This document shows positions 28,269 to 39,500 of a DNA stretch of 64,000 nucleotides, piece by piece (the first letter of the stretch is position 1; each line of letters begins with the position of its first letter). A model generated the notes under the pieces. That model ran no database searches, was not told the DNA's origin, and saw only the letters and a list, made by a program, of their open reading frames with translations. Source of the DNA: Symbiodinium natans (taxonomy: Eukaryota > Sar > Dinophyceae > Suessiales > Symbiodiniaceae). The stretch is from assembly GCA_905221605.1 (NCBI GenBank), contig CAJNDS010000557.1, forward strand, positions 1,588,579-1,652,578. Direction: 5' to 3'. The position numbers and the translations under genes were made by a program.

Positions 28269-31200
28269 GTTTATAGGGTCTAGGGTTTATAGGGTTTAGG
28301 GTTTAGGATTTAGGGTGAATGTAACCCCTCAACCCTGAACTCTGAACCCCAAATCCTAGCCCTAAACCCTAAACCGTCTGGCCCAAAGGCGTAGATGAGT
28401 TCTTATGGGCTTGCCGATGTTCTGGGAGTATGCTGGTTTCAAAGGCTTGCGACTGAGGGCTAGGGGTTTCGGGATGAGGGTTACGGTTTAGGGTTTCTGG
28501 TGGCTACGTAGTTCCATCAGAACCCACCAGCCTTACCCCAAACTCCCCGAGCCCTCAGCCCCAAGCCCGACCCTTCACCTCCAATCACCAGAGCCCCTGC
28601 AGTTTTCGGGTTTGTGGTTTAGGGGTTTGTCTCGGACAATTGTTGGCGGATGCTGTTTGTACGGTTTTAGCTGAAATACCGAATCGGAGGGGCGCCGGAA
28701 ATATTGAGAAGACTCACATGAAGCACAGCACCGTTTAAGGAATTGAGAATCTGCGCCCTAAACCCTAAGCCCTTAAATCTGCAGAAACCTGCTCAGGAGT
28801 TATCCGACCTCCCTCAACCCCTACCCCTTAGAATCGGGGTCCTCCCGATTCACTACGAAGAGCCCTGCCAGTGAAGTACGTAGAGAAACTTGTTAAGGAG
28901 TGATCCTCATTCCCGAAGCCCCTACCTATTACAATCTGCGAAGGTTGTTTCGTGTCGTGCCTGCTCTTCTTGACCTACGAAATGATGCCTCAACGCTTCG
29001 TGGGGGTCGGGGGCCCCAACATCCGGCTTTGGGGCTTCGGGTTTAGGGGGGCCAGGGGCCCCTCGAAATGGGTTTGGGGTTTAGGGTTTAGGGTTTAGGG
29101 TGTAGGGTTTAGGGTTTAGGGCTTAGGGTTTAGGGTTTAGGGTTTACAGTTTAGGGTTTAGGGTTTAGGGTTTAGGGTTTAGGGTTTAGAGTTTAGCCTT
29201 GAAATATCCCAGGATCCCAGGTGTCTTCGGTTGAGGTGTTTTGTCGTTTGGCCACTTAAGGATTTAGGGTGTTGCCTGCAGAGTGCCCCGAAAGAAATGG
29301 GCTTCGTAGGGTTTAGGGTTTGGGGTTTGGGGTTTAGGGTTTAGGGTTTAGGCAAAGTTTAGGGTTAAGGTGTACATCCGGGCTCAATACATCCGCGCAC
29401 AAAATAGAAGGCCATTTCTAGAATGTTTGTCGGGTTACACGCCTTAATGGAAGATCTTAGAGCCGTAACATTAGGAAGCGGCACCAAGAAAGCCCCATGC
29501 CAACAACATGGCCCCGCAACCCTAAAACCTATTTCCTAAGTAATAGGGTCCGAAAGGGCGGGGGTTCGAGAGTGCAGCCCAAGGTTCCCGAATACTCCAC
29601 ACGCTCCCTAAGTCTCCCGAAGCTTCGCTAAGGTTCCCCAGGTACCTACCCCCTATGAACCGTCCTCCGTTAGGGACCCTGTAACTAGTCCCGAGTCCTG
29701 AAGCTCCGTGCTTTCTCTGCTGAGGACAAGAACCACCAAATCGACGAAGTCATTCCCCTCGACTTCCCGATCTCAGGCGTTCAGAATGCAGTGCCCTAAA
29801 CCCCCCGCAACCCTAAACCCCAAACCCTAAATCCCCAGAACCTAAGCTCTCCTAGGACGGTTCGAGGTGCCACGGTTCTCCTTCTTTTCGTGATAAGCCC
29901 CGTTTGTACACAACAAGGGCACATTTATTCGTAGGTCTAGGCAACGTCGGAAGGTCTAAAGGGGCAAGTAGGATTTCAGGGTTCGGAGAGTTAGGGTTTC
30001 GCGCTTAGGGTTTACGATTGAGGTTAGGGTCTTGGGTTTGGGGTTTGGGGGTTCTGGTTTCTTGGTCTCCTTGCTGCAGACTGGACACGAAGCGCGCTTC
30101 CCAAGCTGGAATCGGACACCCCCGAGTGTAACGTCCTGCTGCATGGGAGCCAGCAATCCTTAAACCCTAAACCCTAAACCCTAAACCCTAAACCCTAAAC
30201 CCTAAACCCTAAACCCTAAACCCTAAACCCTAAACCCTAAACCCTAAACCCTAAACCCTACGCTTTTTCAACCCTAGCATCCTAAGCCTGCCAGCCCTCA
30301 GACCCCGAAGTTCTCAGCTTTCCGCAGACGTCCACAGGTGTTTCCAGAAACATCACGAGGCCGCACCGTTGTGCTGTGTTGGTGCCTGCGCGGTTTTGGG
30401 TTTTGGGTTTAGGGTTTAGGGTTTAGGGTTTAGGGTTTAGGGTTCCAGACTGGGTGGGCCCTTGGGACATTTGCTCTTTTCCCTTATTGGATGACAATTA
30501 GGACTTTTCAAAGGGGTCTAAGGGCCATGTTAGCAGACTTTTGAACCCTAAGCCCTAGGCCCCAAACACTAAGTCACTAAGCATTGTGTCCAGGTGTAGA
30601 GTGTACTTTGAACTCTAAATCACCCTAAACCTTAAACCCTAACCCCTAAAATCCTAAGCCCTGAAAAGCCGTGTGTCCAGGTGTCCAGGTGTAGGGTTGT
30701 TCGGGGGCAGCCATACATCCAGAACCTTACCTGGCCCGTTGTTTAGTTGTTTAGGGTTTAGGGTTTAGGGTTCAGGGCTTAGGGCTTAGGGTTTAGGATG
30801 TTGGGAATTCTCCCGGAGAGCCCGTGCCTTTGCAAGTCACTCGCCTGGGGTTCAGGGTTCAGGGTTCAGGGCTGAGTGACAGCGAAGTCGTCGGCCCGCT
30901 TTGCCTGAAGATGACAAGCCATAGGCACCAAAACAACCCTGCAACTGCAGTCGCTGTCAACCCCAATCCCTAAACCCTAATCCCTAAGCCCTAAATCCCT
31001 AGACCCTAAACCCCAATCCCTAAACCCTAAACCATAAACGTCGTTGTTGTCTAAATCGTTTTTTTTGGAGCATCCGAGGGTTTCAACTCTTGTGCCCCTT
31101 TGCGGAACGAAGATGCTCCGGATCCGCCAGGCTCATCGCGTTTCCTGTGCCTGCTACTCAGAGTTCAGGAGTTTAGGGTTTCGGGTTTAGGGTTTAGGGT

Positions 31201-31828
31201 TTAGGGTTTAGGGTTTAGGGCTTAGGGCTTAGTGCTTAGGGCTTAGGGCTTAGGGCTTAGGGCTTAGGGCTTAGGGCTTAGGGCTTAGGGCTTAGGGTTT
31301 GGTAGAGATGTGGTGTGAACGCACATAGGTGCACCATGTGGGTCTGCACCACGCACTTGGTAAGTTCAAGATTGTTTTTGACATCGGAGAGTTTCAGGAT
31401 TGCCTGGCCGGGTCGTTGTAGAATCAAGGCACTCACGGCGGGACCCTCGACTACATGGGGTAATGTAGGGGTTAATTTGGAGCTACTTAGGTAGATGGGG
31501 TATAGATGGGGGGTTACATAGAGCAATAAGATTCAGGGTACCTTCTCGGGGTCTCTACTTATACCCCTTATAACTAGAATGACTAAGCTGCCGCCTCCGC
31601 CAAGATGAGTTCCGTAGAACCCTAAACCCTGTGAACCCTGAACCCCCTAAACCCTAAACCCTAAACCCTAAACCCCTCGGAGCACTGACGGGTCCACGTA
31701 CGTATGGGCAGAGGGCTTAGCATCCAAGCTCCCAAAGGCCACGCAACTGTCGGGGGCTTGAGATTCCCCGTGCCCAAGCCATGCAAATTCCACGCCCTGA
31801 ATCCTAAACCCTAAACCCCTTCAAGCAG
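28269..31828. repeat. Stretch of unique and telomere-like sequence without a clear exon
   Basis: TTTAGGG arrays lie at about 29075-29190 and 29310-29350, a 15-unit CCCTAAA array at about 30160-30260, and a GGGCTTA variant array at about 31216-31300. Several short unique islands (28500-28930, 29440-29790, 30280-30390, 31310-31600) show no recognisable motif. Confidence 0.55.
31216..31300. repeat. (TTAGGGC)n variant telomere-like array
   Basis: About eleven units with one early single-base variant; the heptamer differs from TTTAGGG by one base. It shows independent expansion of a mutated unit. Confidence 0.9.
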
Positions 31829-32050
31829 ACAGAAGAGGCCCAACTGTTGAATCCCGATCCACTGAGTGCAGACGCCTTCAATAGGTACATGATGACCATC
31901 ACCGCCTACCCATTCCGCTTCTTCCCCTCTTGCGTCTTCCTTCTGGGCACCCTGTTTATCATGTCCGTGGAGTACTGGCGAATCTTCCCTGGGCGCCTTG
32001 CCCTGATTAAGTGCCTTGGGACAGTATCAGACACAAAGCCTCTCAGACCC
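31829..32050 (+). CDS. Candidate exon with a transmembrane helix, possibly cyclase gene 2
   Basis: A long open frame: TEEAQLLNPDPLSADAFNRY, then a strongly hydrophobic PSCVFLLGTLFIMSVEYW, then RIFPGRLALIKCLGTV. One membrane helix is clear. The acceptor is tcaagcag (AG at 31827-31828) just after CCCTAAA units. The right end is uncertain; an in-frame stop occurs at about 32053. Confidence 0.6.
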
Positions 32051-32053
32051 TAA

Positions 32054-32949
32054 AGGACAGCCCCTAAAACAGAAAACTCCTCAACACTTGACCCTTAAAC
32101 CCTAAGGCCCCCCCCCCCCCCCCCCCCACTTCGATGTAAAGAATGTTGCCTACTGCTGGGGCAACCCTACATAAACCCTACACCCTGGAGGGTCCCTTCC
32201 TGTGTCCCCCCCCCTACAGAGGTTCACTTGACAAGGACTGGTCACCTAGTTCCCTACCAGTAGCAGCTTCAGGCTCTACCTCCTACCGACCTATGGCGTC
32301 GCGGGCTCGGTCGAACTAAGTCCAGGGCTTGGAGTTTCGGGATCGTGTGCGGTTTAGGTTCATGGTTGAAGGTTGAGGGTGTTAGGACTTTGGGGGTTTA
32401 AGGTTTGCTTCGCTACACGGCCGGGCTGCGCGGTGGCGGTGCTCAGGTGGTCATCCGTGCCCCACCAACCCCTCTTCTTTGCCAAAAAAAACCCAGGGCG
32501 CCAGGTGAAGATCTGGTTGACGGGACCCCGGTCACACAAGACAGACTCGCAGGTGAGTATGTTGACGCTAAGACAGCCTCTGTCACACACAATGAATCTT
32601 GCGTTCAGAACCCTAAACCCTAAACCCTAAACCCTAAACCCTAAACCCTAAACCCTAAACCCTAAACCCTAAAGCCTCAGCCCCTCAGGTGCCTTTGAGG
32701 CAATGATAGTCGCACGCGTTGAGGCTTCTATGTGGTGGATGCCTCAACATGCCTCAGGTTCAGGCGAACTTTCCCGCAGACGGAAGGCTTATAACTCCTA
32801 GCCGCCCTCTCTACACCCCTCCCATCGCAGGAATGAACTCAAACCGGAGCGCCCGAAACCCTTAGACGAAGTGCCTTATGAAACCCGAAGCGCCCACTTC
32901 CACTCCTCCCTCGTGAATGTGCCGCGCCTCGATCCTCCAAACACAATAG
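32054..32949. other. Intron-like stretch
   Basis: Contains a 20-C run (32108-32127), a CCCTAAA array (about 32608-32674) and unique sequence. The segment at 32480-32560 ending TCGCAG/GTGAGT looks like an exon 3' end with an ideal donor (GTGAGT at 32553), but several frames are open. Confidence 0.5.
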
Positions 32950-33020
32950 GACCTGTGGTACTTCTTCTGCTTCAACCTCCTGCGGCAGTTCTACTCCTTC
33001 CAGGCTCCCAGCAGACCTGG
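32950..33020 (+). CDS. Candidate exon, aromatic membrane-like segment, possibly cyclase gene 2
   Basis: Encodes DLWYFFCFNLLRQFYSFQAP. The acceptor is acacaatag. It ends near GG/GTCGTT, followed by TTTAGGG repeats. The aromatic/hydrophobic composition is consistent with a membrane or interfacial helix preceding the cyclase linker. Confidence 0.55.
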
Positions 33021-33259
33021 GTCGTTATCTTCGGGTATAGGGTTTAGGGTTTAGGGTTTAGGGTTTAGGGTGTAAAGTAGTCTTCAAATACAGCTGCTAT
33101 ACACCCGGGAGCCGAGTGGAATGCCGAGCCCCGAAGTAGAGCTTCGCACTGCATCCGAAAGTCGTGTGTAAAGCAGCAAACCCTAAACCGTAAACCCTAA
33201 ACCCCAAACCCCAAACCCCAAACCCTAAACCCTAAACCCTAAGCCCTAAACCCTAAACC

Positions 33260-33365
33260 CACCTTCGAGCTGACTCTGCGCCCACTTGCCAAGAGGAGGA
33301 GAAGCTGTTTCGCACGCAGCACGCAGCGGGATGTGCCGTGGAGAAAGTCATGCCCCATGTCTGAA
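33260..33365 (+). CDS. Candidate exon, frame uncertain
   Basis: Unique island between CCCTAAA (left) and TTTGGGG/TTTAGGG (right). One frame gives EEKLFRTQHAAGCAVEKVMP, another is also open. Its position between the membrane-like and linker exons suggests it may belong to the same gene. Confidence 0.3.
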
Positions 33366-33701
33366 TTTGGGGTTTAGGGTTCAGGGTTTAGGGTTGAGGG
33401 TTTAGGGTTTGGGGTTTGGGCTGTGGGTTTAGGGTATGAGTTCAGTTCGTTTTGTTCTTGTTCATGTTGATCGTTTGTTTAATGCTGGTTTGGGTGAGTG
33501 CAGGTATTCTTGCTTAGGAATGTTGTGTGTGTGCATGTGTATATGCATATGTACATATATCAATATATCGAATGCATCTATATGCTGCATGCCGATTGGA
33601 AGAAATAGGAACAAGGCTACCTCAAGACCTAGCTGCTAAGCAGGAGTTGAGGGCTTGAGGGTTTGGGAGCTCGGGGTATGGGGTTGCGGGGTTACACAGC
33701 T

Positions 33702-33790
33702 AAACCCTAAACCCTAAACCCTAAACCCTAAACCCTAAACCCTAAACCCTAAACCCTAAACCCTAAACCCTAAACCCTAAACCCCAATCC
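33702..33790. repeat. (CCCTAAA)n array
   Basis: About 12 heptamers ending about 40 bases before the acceptor of the exon at 33836. Confidence 0.95.
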
Positions 33791-33835
33791 CTAAACCCTA
33801 AACCTTCAAAAACCCGTCACCCTTTCACCCTACAG

Positions 33836-33916
33836 GCGGGAGGCAAGGGCCCAGGTTGTTGCTCCGCGTCCAGGACTCGTGTCCACAGCATCCTCGACAC
33901 CATGATGCCAAAACAG
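33836..33916 (+). CDS. Class III cyclase gene 2, linker exon (SILDTMMPKQ)
   Basis: Exactly 27 codons between cctacag (AG at 33834-33835) and a GC donor (33917). The end reads RTRVHSILDTMMPKQ. This is the L(L)xxxLPxxV linker that precedes the catalytic domain in membrane class III cyclases. It joins in phase to VVKEIAENPD of the next exon. Confidence 0.7.
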
Positions 33917-34240
33917 GCGGATTCAGGGTATAGGGTTTAGGCGTAAGGGTTTGGGGTTTTAGGGTTTAGGGTAGTAGGTTTAGGGTTTTGTGGTTTGGGC
34001 TTCGGGTTTGGTTAGCTGGGGTGTTTGGGTTTTGGGGGTGTTCAGGGTTTTGGGGTCTAGGGCTTTTGGTGCTTTAATGGTTTCCGGTTGAGAGAATTCA
34101 GGGTCGAGGCATTCTGGAAAGGCCTACTCGAGCCCAAGGCCTAAGCAGTCTTTTCGGGGCGCCTGGCGCCTTAGGGCTTGGAGAGTCAAGGTACTGTTTA
34201 GTTTAGGTTTCAAGGATGAGGCTGCTAGGGTACACCCAAA

Positions 34241-34365
34241 CCCTAAACCCTAAACCCTAAACCCTAAACCCTAAACCCTAAACCCTAAACCCTAAACCCT
34301 AAACCCTAAACCCTAAACCCTAAACCCTAAACCCTAAACCCTAAACCCTAAACCCTAAACCCGAC
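34241..34365. repeat. (CCCTAAA)n array
   Basis: About 18 perfect heptamers, ending 15 bases before the acceptor tttgcag of the next cyclase exon. Confidence 0.97.
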
Positions 34366-34380
34366 CCTAAACCTTTGCAG

Positions 34381-34419
34381 GTCGTGAAGGAGATCGCGGA
34401 GAATCCTGACCCTCGGCTG
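34381..34419 (+). CDS. Class III cyclase gene 2, short exon (VVKEIAENPDPRL)
   Basis: Follows acctttgcag directly. VVKEIAENPDPRL continues the linker of the previous exon, ending at a possible GC donor (34420). The right boundary is uncertain, since the frame stays open to about 34530. Confidence 0.6.
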
Positions 34420-34696
34420 GCACTCAGATGCACCAGTCGACCAGGCACCCGGCATGTGCTGCTCCAGCGCAGAAGTCGAAAAAACACCTCCCAGCCACAG
34501 TCAAGCAGAAGAACAAGATGGGATCTTGAAGCCCTAAACCCGAAAGCCTAAACCCTACCTAACCCCAAACCCTAAACCCTGAACCTTAAACCCGAAACCC
34601 TAAACCCTGAACCCTAAACCCTAAACCCTAAACCCTGCACAGAGCCCAAGGAGAGACCTAGATCCGACCCTTAAAACGGTCCCATTATGCTTCTGA

Positions 34697-34758
34697 GGAC
34701 GTCCCCCTGCCATCGCACAAGTACCGCATGGCCACGATTGTGCCTGAGCTTGGAGTGG
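34697..34758 (+). CDS. Class III cyclase gene 2, exon entering the catalytic domain (HKYRMATIV)
   Basis: Encodes EDVPLPSHKYRMATIVPELG. The MATIV strand is where class III cyclases have the first core beta-strand, ending in the metal-binding Asp. TTTAGGG repeats start shortly after (34770). The acceptor gcttctgag is weak. The 3' boundary decides whether the metal residue is Glu (PE) or comes from elsewhere. Confidence 0.65.
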
Positions 34759-36190
34759 AGTTTAAATTTAGGGTTTAGGGTTTAGGGTTTAGGGTTTAGG
34801 GCTTAAGGTTTAGGGTTTAGGGTTTAGGATTTAGGGTTTAGGGTTTAGGATTTAGGATTTAGGGTTTAGGGTTTAGGGCTTAGGGCTTAGGGTAGGGTAA
34901 GGGACCCCGAATATAGTAGTGTTCCCTTATCAGGGGTTTAGGATTTAGGGTTTAGGGCTTAGGGTTTTAGGGTTTGAACTTTCGGGTTCAGGGTTGAGGG
35001 TTCAGGGGGTCCTGTAGGCAGTCATGACAGGGAGCGCCATGCCAGCATGTCGGTTCAGATCGCCAAGGACCCAGCGTTTAAACTGTCCCAGGGCAGCTCC
35101 AAGCTACATGGTTGTTTAGGCCAGAGGCCAGACATTCACCCTGCTGCTGAAAAGCCCGTAGCACCCTTAGCTTTATAACCCTAAGCGAAACACGCGTACA
35201 CACCAAACCCAACCCCAAACGGTCGCGCCAAACCCGACAATCCGAAAACAAGCCAAATGCAAAGCGCTTTCAGCCTTATTGGGGAGGCATCCAGTGTGAA
35301 AGTTTAGGGTTTGGGGTTTGCATATTCAGGCTTTGATTAGGGGTGTGGGCTTTCGGGGTTAGGGTTTCGTGTTCAGGTTTTTGGGTTTAGGTTTTCCTCT
35401 CCCCCCCGATCACCAATCAAGAACGCTCCCCTTTGTTGGGCAAGGTGTTGGGCCACTGCGCAAGCTCTAAGATATGCTCGGGATGCATAGTGCTAAGAGA
35501 AGACTTTGTTTCAAACGTTAAAATTGTGGGAATTCGCATGTTCCTGTCACCCTGAACACCAAAAAGCTCACCCCAAACCCTAACTAGTCAAACCTCTAAA
35601 CCCTAAACCCCTAAGCCCCTAAACCCCTACACCCTACACCCTAAAACTCAGAAAACACACCCCCGAGGTGCAAGCGGACCTTGTGGGGTTTACAGAGATG
35701 GCAGCCTCCCGGGAGCCAGATGAGGCGGCTTTCCAGGGAGGGAGGAGGGGGGAAAGGTTTAGGGTTTAGGGTTTAGGGTTAACGGTTTAGGGTTGGCGGT
35801 TTGAGGTTTGAGGCTGGGGGTTCGAGGTCTTGGCTCCGGGGTTGTGGTCAGGGGCTTATAGGGTCTGGGGTATCGGGTGTTGATGCTGAGATCAGGTTGG
35901 GATTTAGGGTTTTGGGTTTAGGGGTCAGGTTTGGGCTTTAGCTGGGAAACTGAACAACCGAGCAGTTTCGGGTTCCCATTTTGGGAGACCAAACCCTACA
36001 CCCTAAGGCCGGGGGGCCTGGGAATGGAGTCTTGGACATCTTGCTAAACATTCATGTGGGGGACAGTTGTGTGGACCAAGGCAGTGGAGCTTCAGGGGGC
36101 TAAGGTCAAGGATTTGGGGGTTTGGGGACCGATGGGTTTGGGGTGTAGGGTTCAGGGCTTGGGGCTTAGGAGTTGGGGTTTAGGGTTTAG
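34759..36190. other. Intron of cyclase gene 2
   Basis: Begins with TTTAGGG units and variants (34770-34890). A unique island at 35030-35110 (SVQIAKDPAFKLSQGSSKL) is exon-like but has no place in the cyclase order. TTTAGGG units recur at 35757-35800 and directly before the next exon. Confidence 0.5.
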
Positions 36191-36291
36191 GGCTCGGTGG
36201 CTTCACAGTTTCCGTGAGAGAGGTGGTAAGCCTCATCGAGCAGATCTTCAAGATCTTCGATGATTTGACCGACTACCTGGCAATCTACAAG
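36191..36291 (+). CDS. Class III cyclase gene 2, exon with GFT and EVVSLIEQIF
   Basis: Encodes LGGFTVSVREVVSLIEQI, then FKIFDDLTDYLAIYK. This matches the GFT....P.E.V..LN.LF..FD......YK stretch of class III cyclases. It ends AAG before a GC donor (36292) and joins in phase to IETVGDAY at 37105. Confidence 0.8.
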
Positions 36292-36434
36292 GCCGTCAGA
36301 ATCCCAAAAACTCAGGGATGGTAGCAACCATAAGCCTCATCAGGATGCTGTCCCATGACAGCAGCAGCCGTAACAGGGGACAAGGGGTTTATATATTATA
36401 TGATGACATACATACCAAGCTGTTGCTACTTCAG

Positions 36435-36652
36435 GAAGGGAGGACCAGCTTAACTCCGACTTCTGCATCCCCATGCCCTTCAAGCTCCCAAAGCCGCACA
36501 TGGGGTTTGATCACGATTTGGGTCCCGTGAAGGGTGCCATAAGAGAAGTTGTGGCATCCCTCTTGAAAAGGGCTCCCGTGGGTCCCGTGAAGGGTGCCAT
36601 AAGAGAAGTTGTGGCATCCCTCTTGAAAAGGGCTCCCGACGGCACAGTCTAG
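36435..36652 (+). CDS. Exon-like segment with an in-frame 60-bp tandem duplication
   Basis: After acttcag, an open frame reads REDQLNSDFCIPMPFKLPKP, then GPVKGAIREVVASLLKRAP twice, then a stop (TAG at 36650). It sits inside the intron between two cyclase exons that join directly, so it is either an alternative exon, an inserted gene fragment, or an unrelated nested exon. No family recognised. Confidence 0.4.
36519..36638 (+). repeat. Perfect 60-bp tandem duplication
   Basis: 36519-36578 and 36579-36638 are identical. The length keeps the reading frame (20 codons). Confidence 0.97.
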
Positions 36653-36964
36653 TCAATTTCAGAACAAGGCCCAGCCCCTAAACCCTAAAACCTAAACCCT
36701 AAACTGTAAACCGTAAACCCTAAACCAATCCTGAACCTCAACGTCCCAAGCCCTGAACCGCGGTTCGGGGGTCATGGGTGACCCTGAAGCCCAATGTCGA
36801 CGAACGTTTAAGGGGTGAAGGCTCCCAGGGTTTAGGGGTCAGGGGGTTATAGGGTCAGCGGTTATGTTTAGGCATCATGGGTTGTAGGGGTTGTCGGGTT
36901 TAGGGTTTGGCGTCTTAACCCTAAGCCCTAAGCCCTATGCCCAACCCTAAACCCTAAAGCCCAA

Positions 36965-37095
36965 ACCCTAAACCCTAAACCCTAAACCCCAAACCCTAAA
37001 CTCTAAACCCTAAACCCTAAACCCTAAACCCTAAACCCTAAACCCTAAACCCTAAACCCTAAACCCTAAACCCTAAACCCTAAACCCTAAACCCT
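36965..37095. repeat. (CCCTAAA)n array
   Basis: A long array ending 9 bases before the acceptor of the cyclase exon at 37105. Confidence 0.97.
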
Positions 37096-37104
37096 ATCCG
37101 GCAG

Positions 37105-37188
37105 ATTGAAACCGTCGGCGACGCCTACATCGCCGGCATGGCCGAGCCACCCCTGACGGCGCACCACTCACCTGTGATACTCGGCTGG
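37105..37188 (+). CDS. Class III cyclase gene 2, exon with IETVGDAY
   Basis: Encodes IETVGDAYIAGMAEPPLTAH, then HSPV. The second metal-binding Asp (GDAY) is present. The residue after Ile is Glu, as in guanylate cyclases (Lys in adenylate cyclases). The acceptor is tatccggcag. The donor is either GT at 37173 or the GT of GTTTAGGG at 37190. Later exons of this gene should follow but lie beyond or within the gap region; I did not find them. Confidence 0.85.
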
Positions 37189-38703
37189 GTTTAGGGTTTA
37201 GGGTTTAGGGTTTAGGGTCTAGGGTTTAGGGTTTGGGGTTTAGGGGCGCGGAAGACAGTCATGGAGTTCAGGATTTATGGTTTAGGGGGTCACCTTGTCT
37301 ATGAGGCGCGCAGAAGACAGGCATAAACTCGTCGAACTGCTTTTTCCTGGTTTAGTAGCAATCGTTGGCATCGGATGTTAGGTCAGCTTCGGCTTTGTAT
37401 TGAAGTCCCTTCGCCTTCGACCAGCATCTGCTTTTGTCTACTGGCGCAGGCCATGACATCTACAAGAAGATAAACATAGAGTGATCCTTTGGCGATCTCG
37501 TCCACTGTTTCGATTGTGTTGTGCATAGGCGCAATAGTACTTTATGCTCTGAACAATTACATGGTAAACTCTAAACTAAAACACGCTGTATAGCCTGCTC
37601 AACGGCCCTCTACTGAAGCAATCATCCAGCGGTAGCTGCACGAGTATATTCTGTCAACGCAAAGTCGCCGTTGAAATGCACAAAGCCAAATCCGGAACCC
37701 ATGAACCCAAAAGAGCTTCCTTAAACCCTCAATCCTGCAAACCCCACAAACCCTACAAGCCGTATAAACCCTCTAAGACCTATATAAGCTCTACACATGA
37801 GGTCTCTCAGGGCCCTATCAACCCTAAACCCTATCAATCCGGGTGAGGCGCTTAGATTTGAGAGCTCTGAGGGGTTTCGGGTTGTGGTTTATAGAGTGTC
37901 GTTTGGGATTTAGNNNNNNNNNNNNNNNNNNNNNNNNNNNNNNNNNNNNNNNNNNNNNNNNNNNNNNNNNNNNNNNNNNNNNNNNNNNNNNNNNNNNNNN
38001 NNNNNNNNNNNNNGGGGTAGGGTAGGTAGGGTAGGTAGGGTAGGTAGGGTAGGGTGGGGGTGGGGGGGGGTCGGGCAGAAAGGGGGTGGTGGGGGGGGAA
38101 CCGCTTGCGGACCCCGGTTTCCTAGGGGGCCTCCGGCCCGAGGCCTCGGCGGATTTCCTTCCGGTTTACAGGGTATAGGATGTAGAGTTCTGGACTTGTA
38201 GCTTAGCTTACTTCTGCTCATCCAAATTTCACCTCAAGTGCTGGCAAAATCTTCACATGGATTTCTTCTGTGTGGCACGAGGGGTGGGTCCTGGTCCAGA
38301 TCCCAAACCCTAAGCCCTAAACCCTAAGTAAGCCCTAAACCCTAAACCCAAAACCAAGCAAGCCCTGGAAACCCAAGACGAACAGCTTGTCATGTGAAGG
38401 TTTTGCTTAAGGATTTGCGCTGGTTCCCTTGAACCCTGAACCCAAACCCCTTGCGCCGATTTAGCAGCTTTTCCGTGAAGCTGTGAAGTGTCAAGCAGTC
38501 AATGCGTTTGGGAGACAAAGTCCTAAATCCTGAGCACCCTACACCGGAAACTGCACCCCCTAAGGATACCTTATCCAAGGAGGTCTTCACCCTAACCCCT
38601 AAATCCTAAAGCCCTTATAAACTCCTAAATCCTAAACCCTAAACCCTAAGCCCTAAGCCCTAAACCCTTAAATCCCTAAACCCTAAACCGAATAGGATGT
38701 CAG
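37189..38703. other. Gene-poor stretch including an assembly gap
   Basis: TTTAGGG units lie directly after the cyclase exon, then unique sequence without a convincing exon. Next come 100 N (37914-38013), a GGGTAGGT-type G-rich repeat (38014-38100), and CCCTAAA units from about 38600. The missing GIHTGPV-type exon of cyclase gene 2 is not visible. Confidence 0.5.
37914..38013. other. Assembly gap (100 N)
   Basis: Exactly 100 unknown bases, a conventional scaffold-gap length. The right border is a G-rich GGGTAGGTAGGGTA repeat that probably broke the assembly. Confidence 0.99.
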
Positions 38704-38774
38704 ATTCTGTTCCTGGAGGCCGTACAGCAGGAGCTGGCCAGCCGAAGTCGGGCTGCTGGGCTCGGCATTTGTGG
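38704..38774 (+). CDS. Candidate exon, helical segment
   Basis: Encodes ILFLEAVQQELASRSRAAGL. The acceptor is gatgtcag (AG at 38702-38703) after CCCTAAA units. It ends TTTGTG/GGTTTTGG, giving GT from a TTTTGGG unit. No family recognised. Confidence 0.5.
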
Positions 38775-39429
38775 GTTTTGGAAGGGAGGTTAGGGATGTC
38801 GGGTTCAGGGATGTCGGGTTCAGGGTTTAGGGGTTAAGGTTTAGGGGGTATGGTCTAGAATAAAGGGATTCAAGTCAGGATTTCGGGGATTTCGGGGGTC
38901 ACAGGAAGTTTGGGGCTTTCGGGAAACCATAGCTTGAGGATGAGAAGTGCGCCCCCACCCTCCTTTCATGCGGAGTTCACCTGGCTGGTCCAGGCCCCTA
39001 CCACGCGCGAGGTAGCAGTCATGTGCTCAGACAAGCGTTTAGGGTTCAGGGCTTAGGGTTTAGGATTTAGGGTTTCGGGTTTAGGGCTTGGGGTTTAGGG
39101 TTCAGGGTTTAGGGGTGCCTGTCTCTACCGGCACACAGATGTGGACCGCAAGATTCGGCAACATCTCGGCTCCCTGCAGCTCTCCTCATGCTGCAGCAGA
39201 TAGATGCCACCTCCAGGACGGCAACGTGTCTACGACTCGGAAAGCTTTGTTGCCAAGAGCCTCAGTTCAACTTCAGCTCCGGAGAAGAGTGTCGCTGCAT
39301 GACTTTCGGGCAGCCCGGCATCAAGGCCCAGGTGTCCTGAGAAGGAAGGCAGCCCTTGGTGCCCTGTGAAAAGCATTGCAAAGGGACCGGAGACCGCAAG
39401 ACCCGGTCCAACAACTGGAAAAAGGGTTC

Positions 39430-39500
39430 AGGGTCTAGGCTTTAGGCTTTAGGCTTTAGGCTTGAGGCTTTAGGCTTTAGGCTTTAGGCTTTAAGCTATT
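39430..39500. repeat. (TTTAGGC)n variant array
   Basis: Tandem TTTAGGC units with one TTGAGGC. A homogenised one-base variant of the telomere heptamer. Confidence 0.9.
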
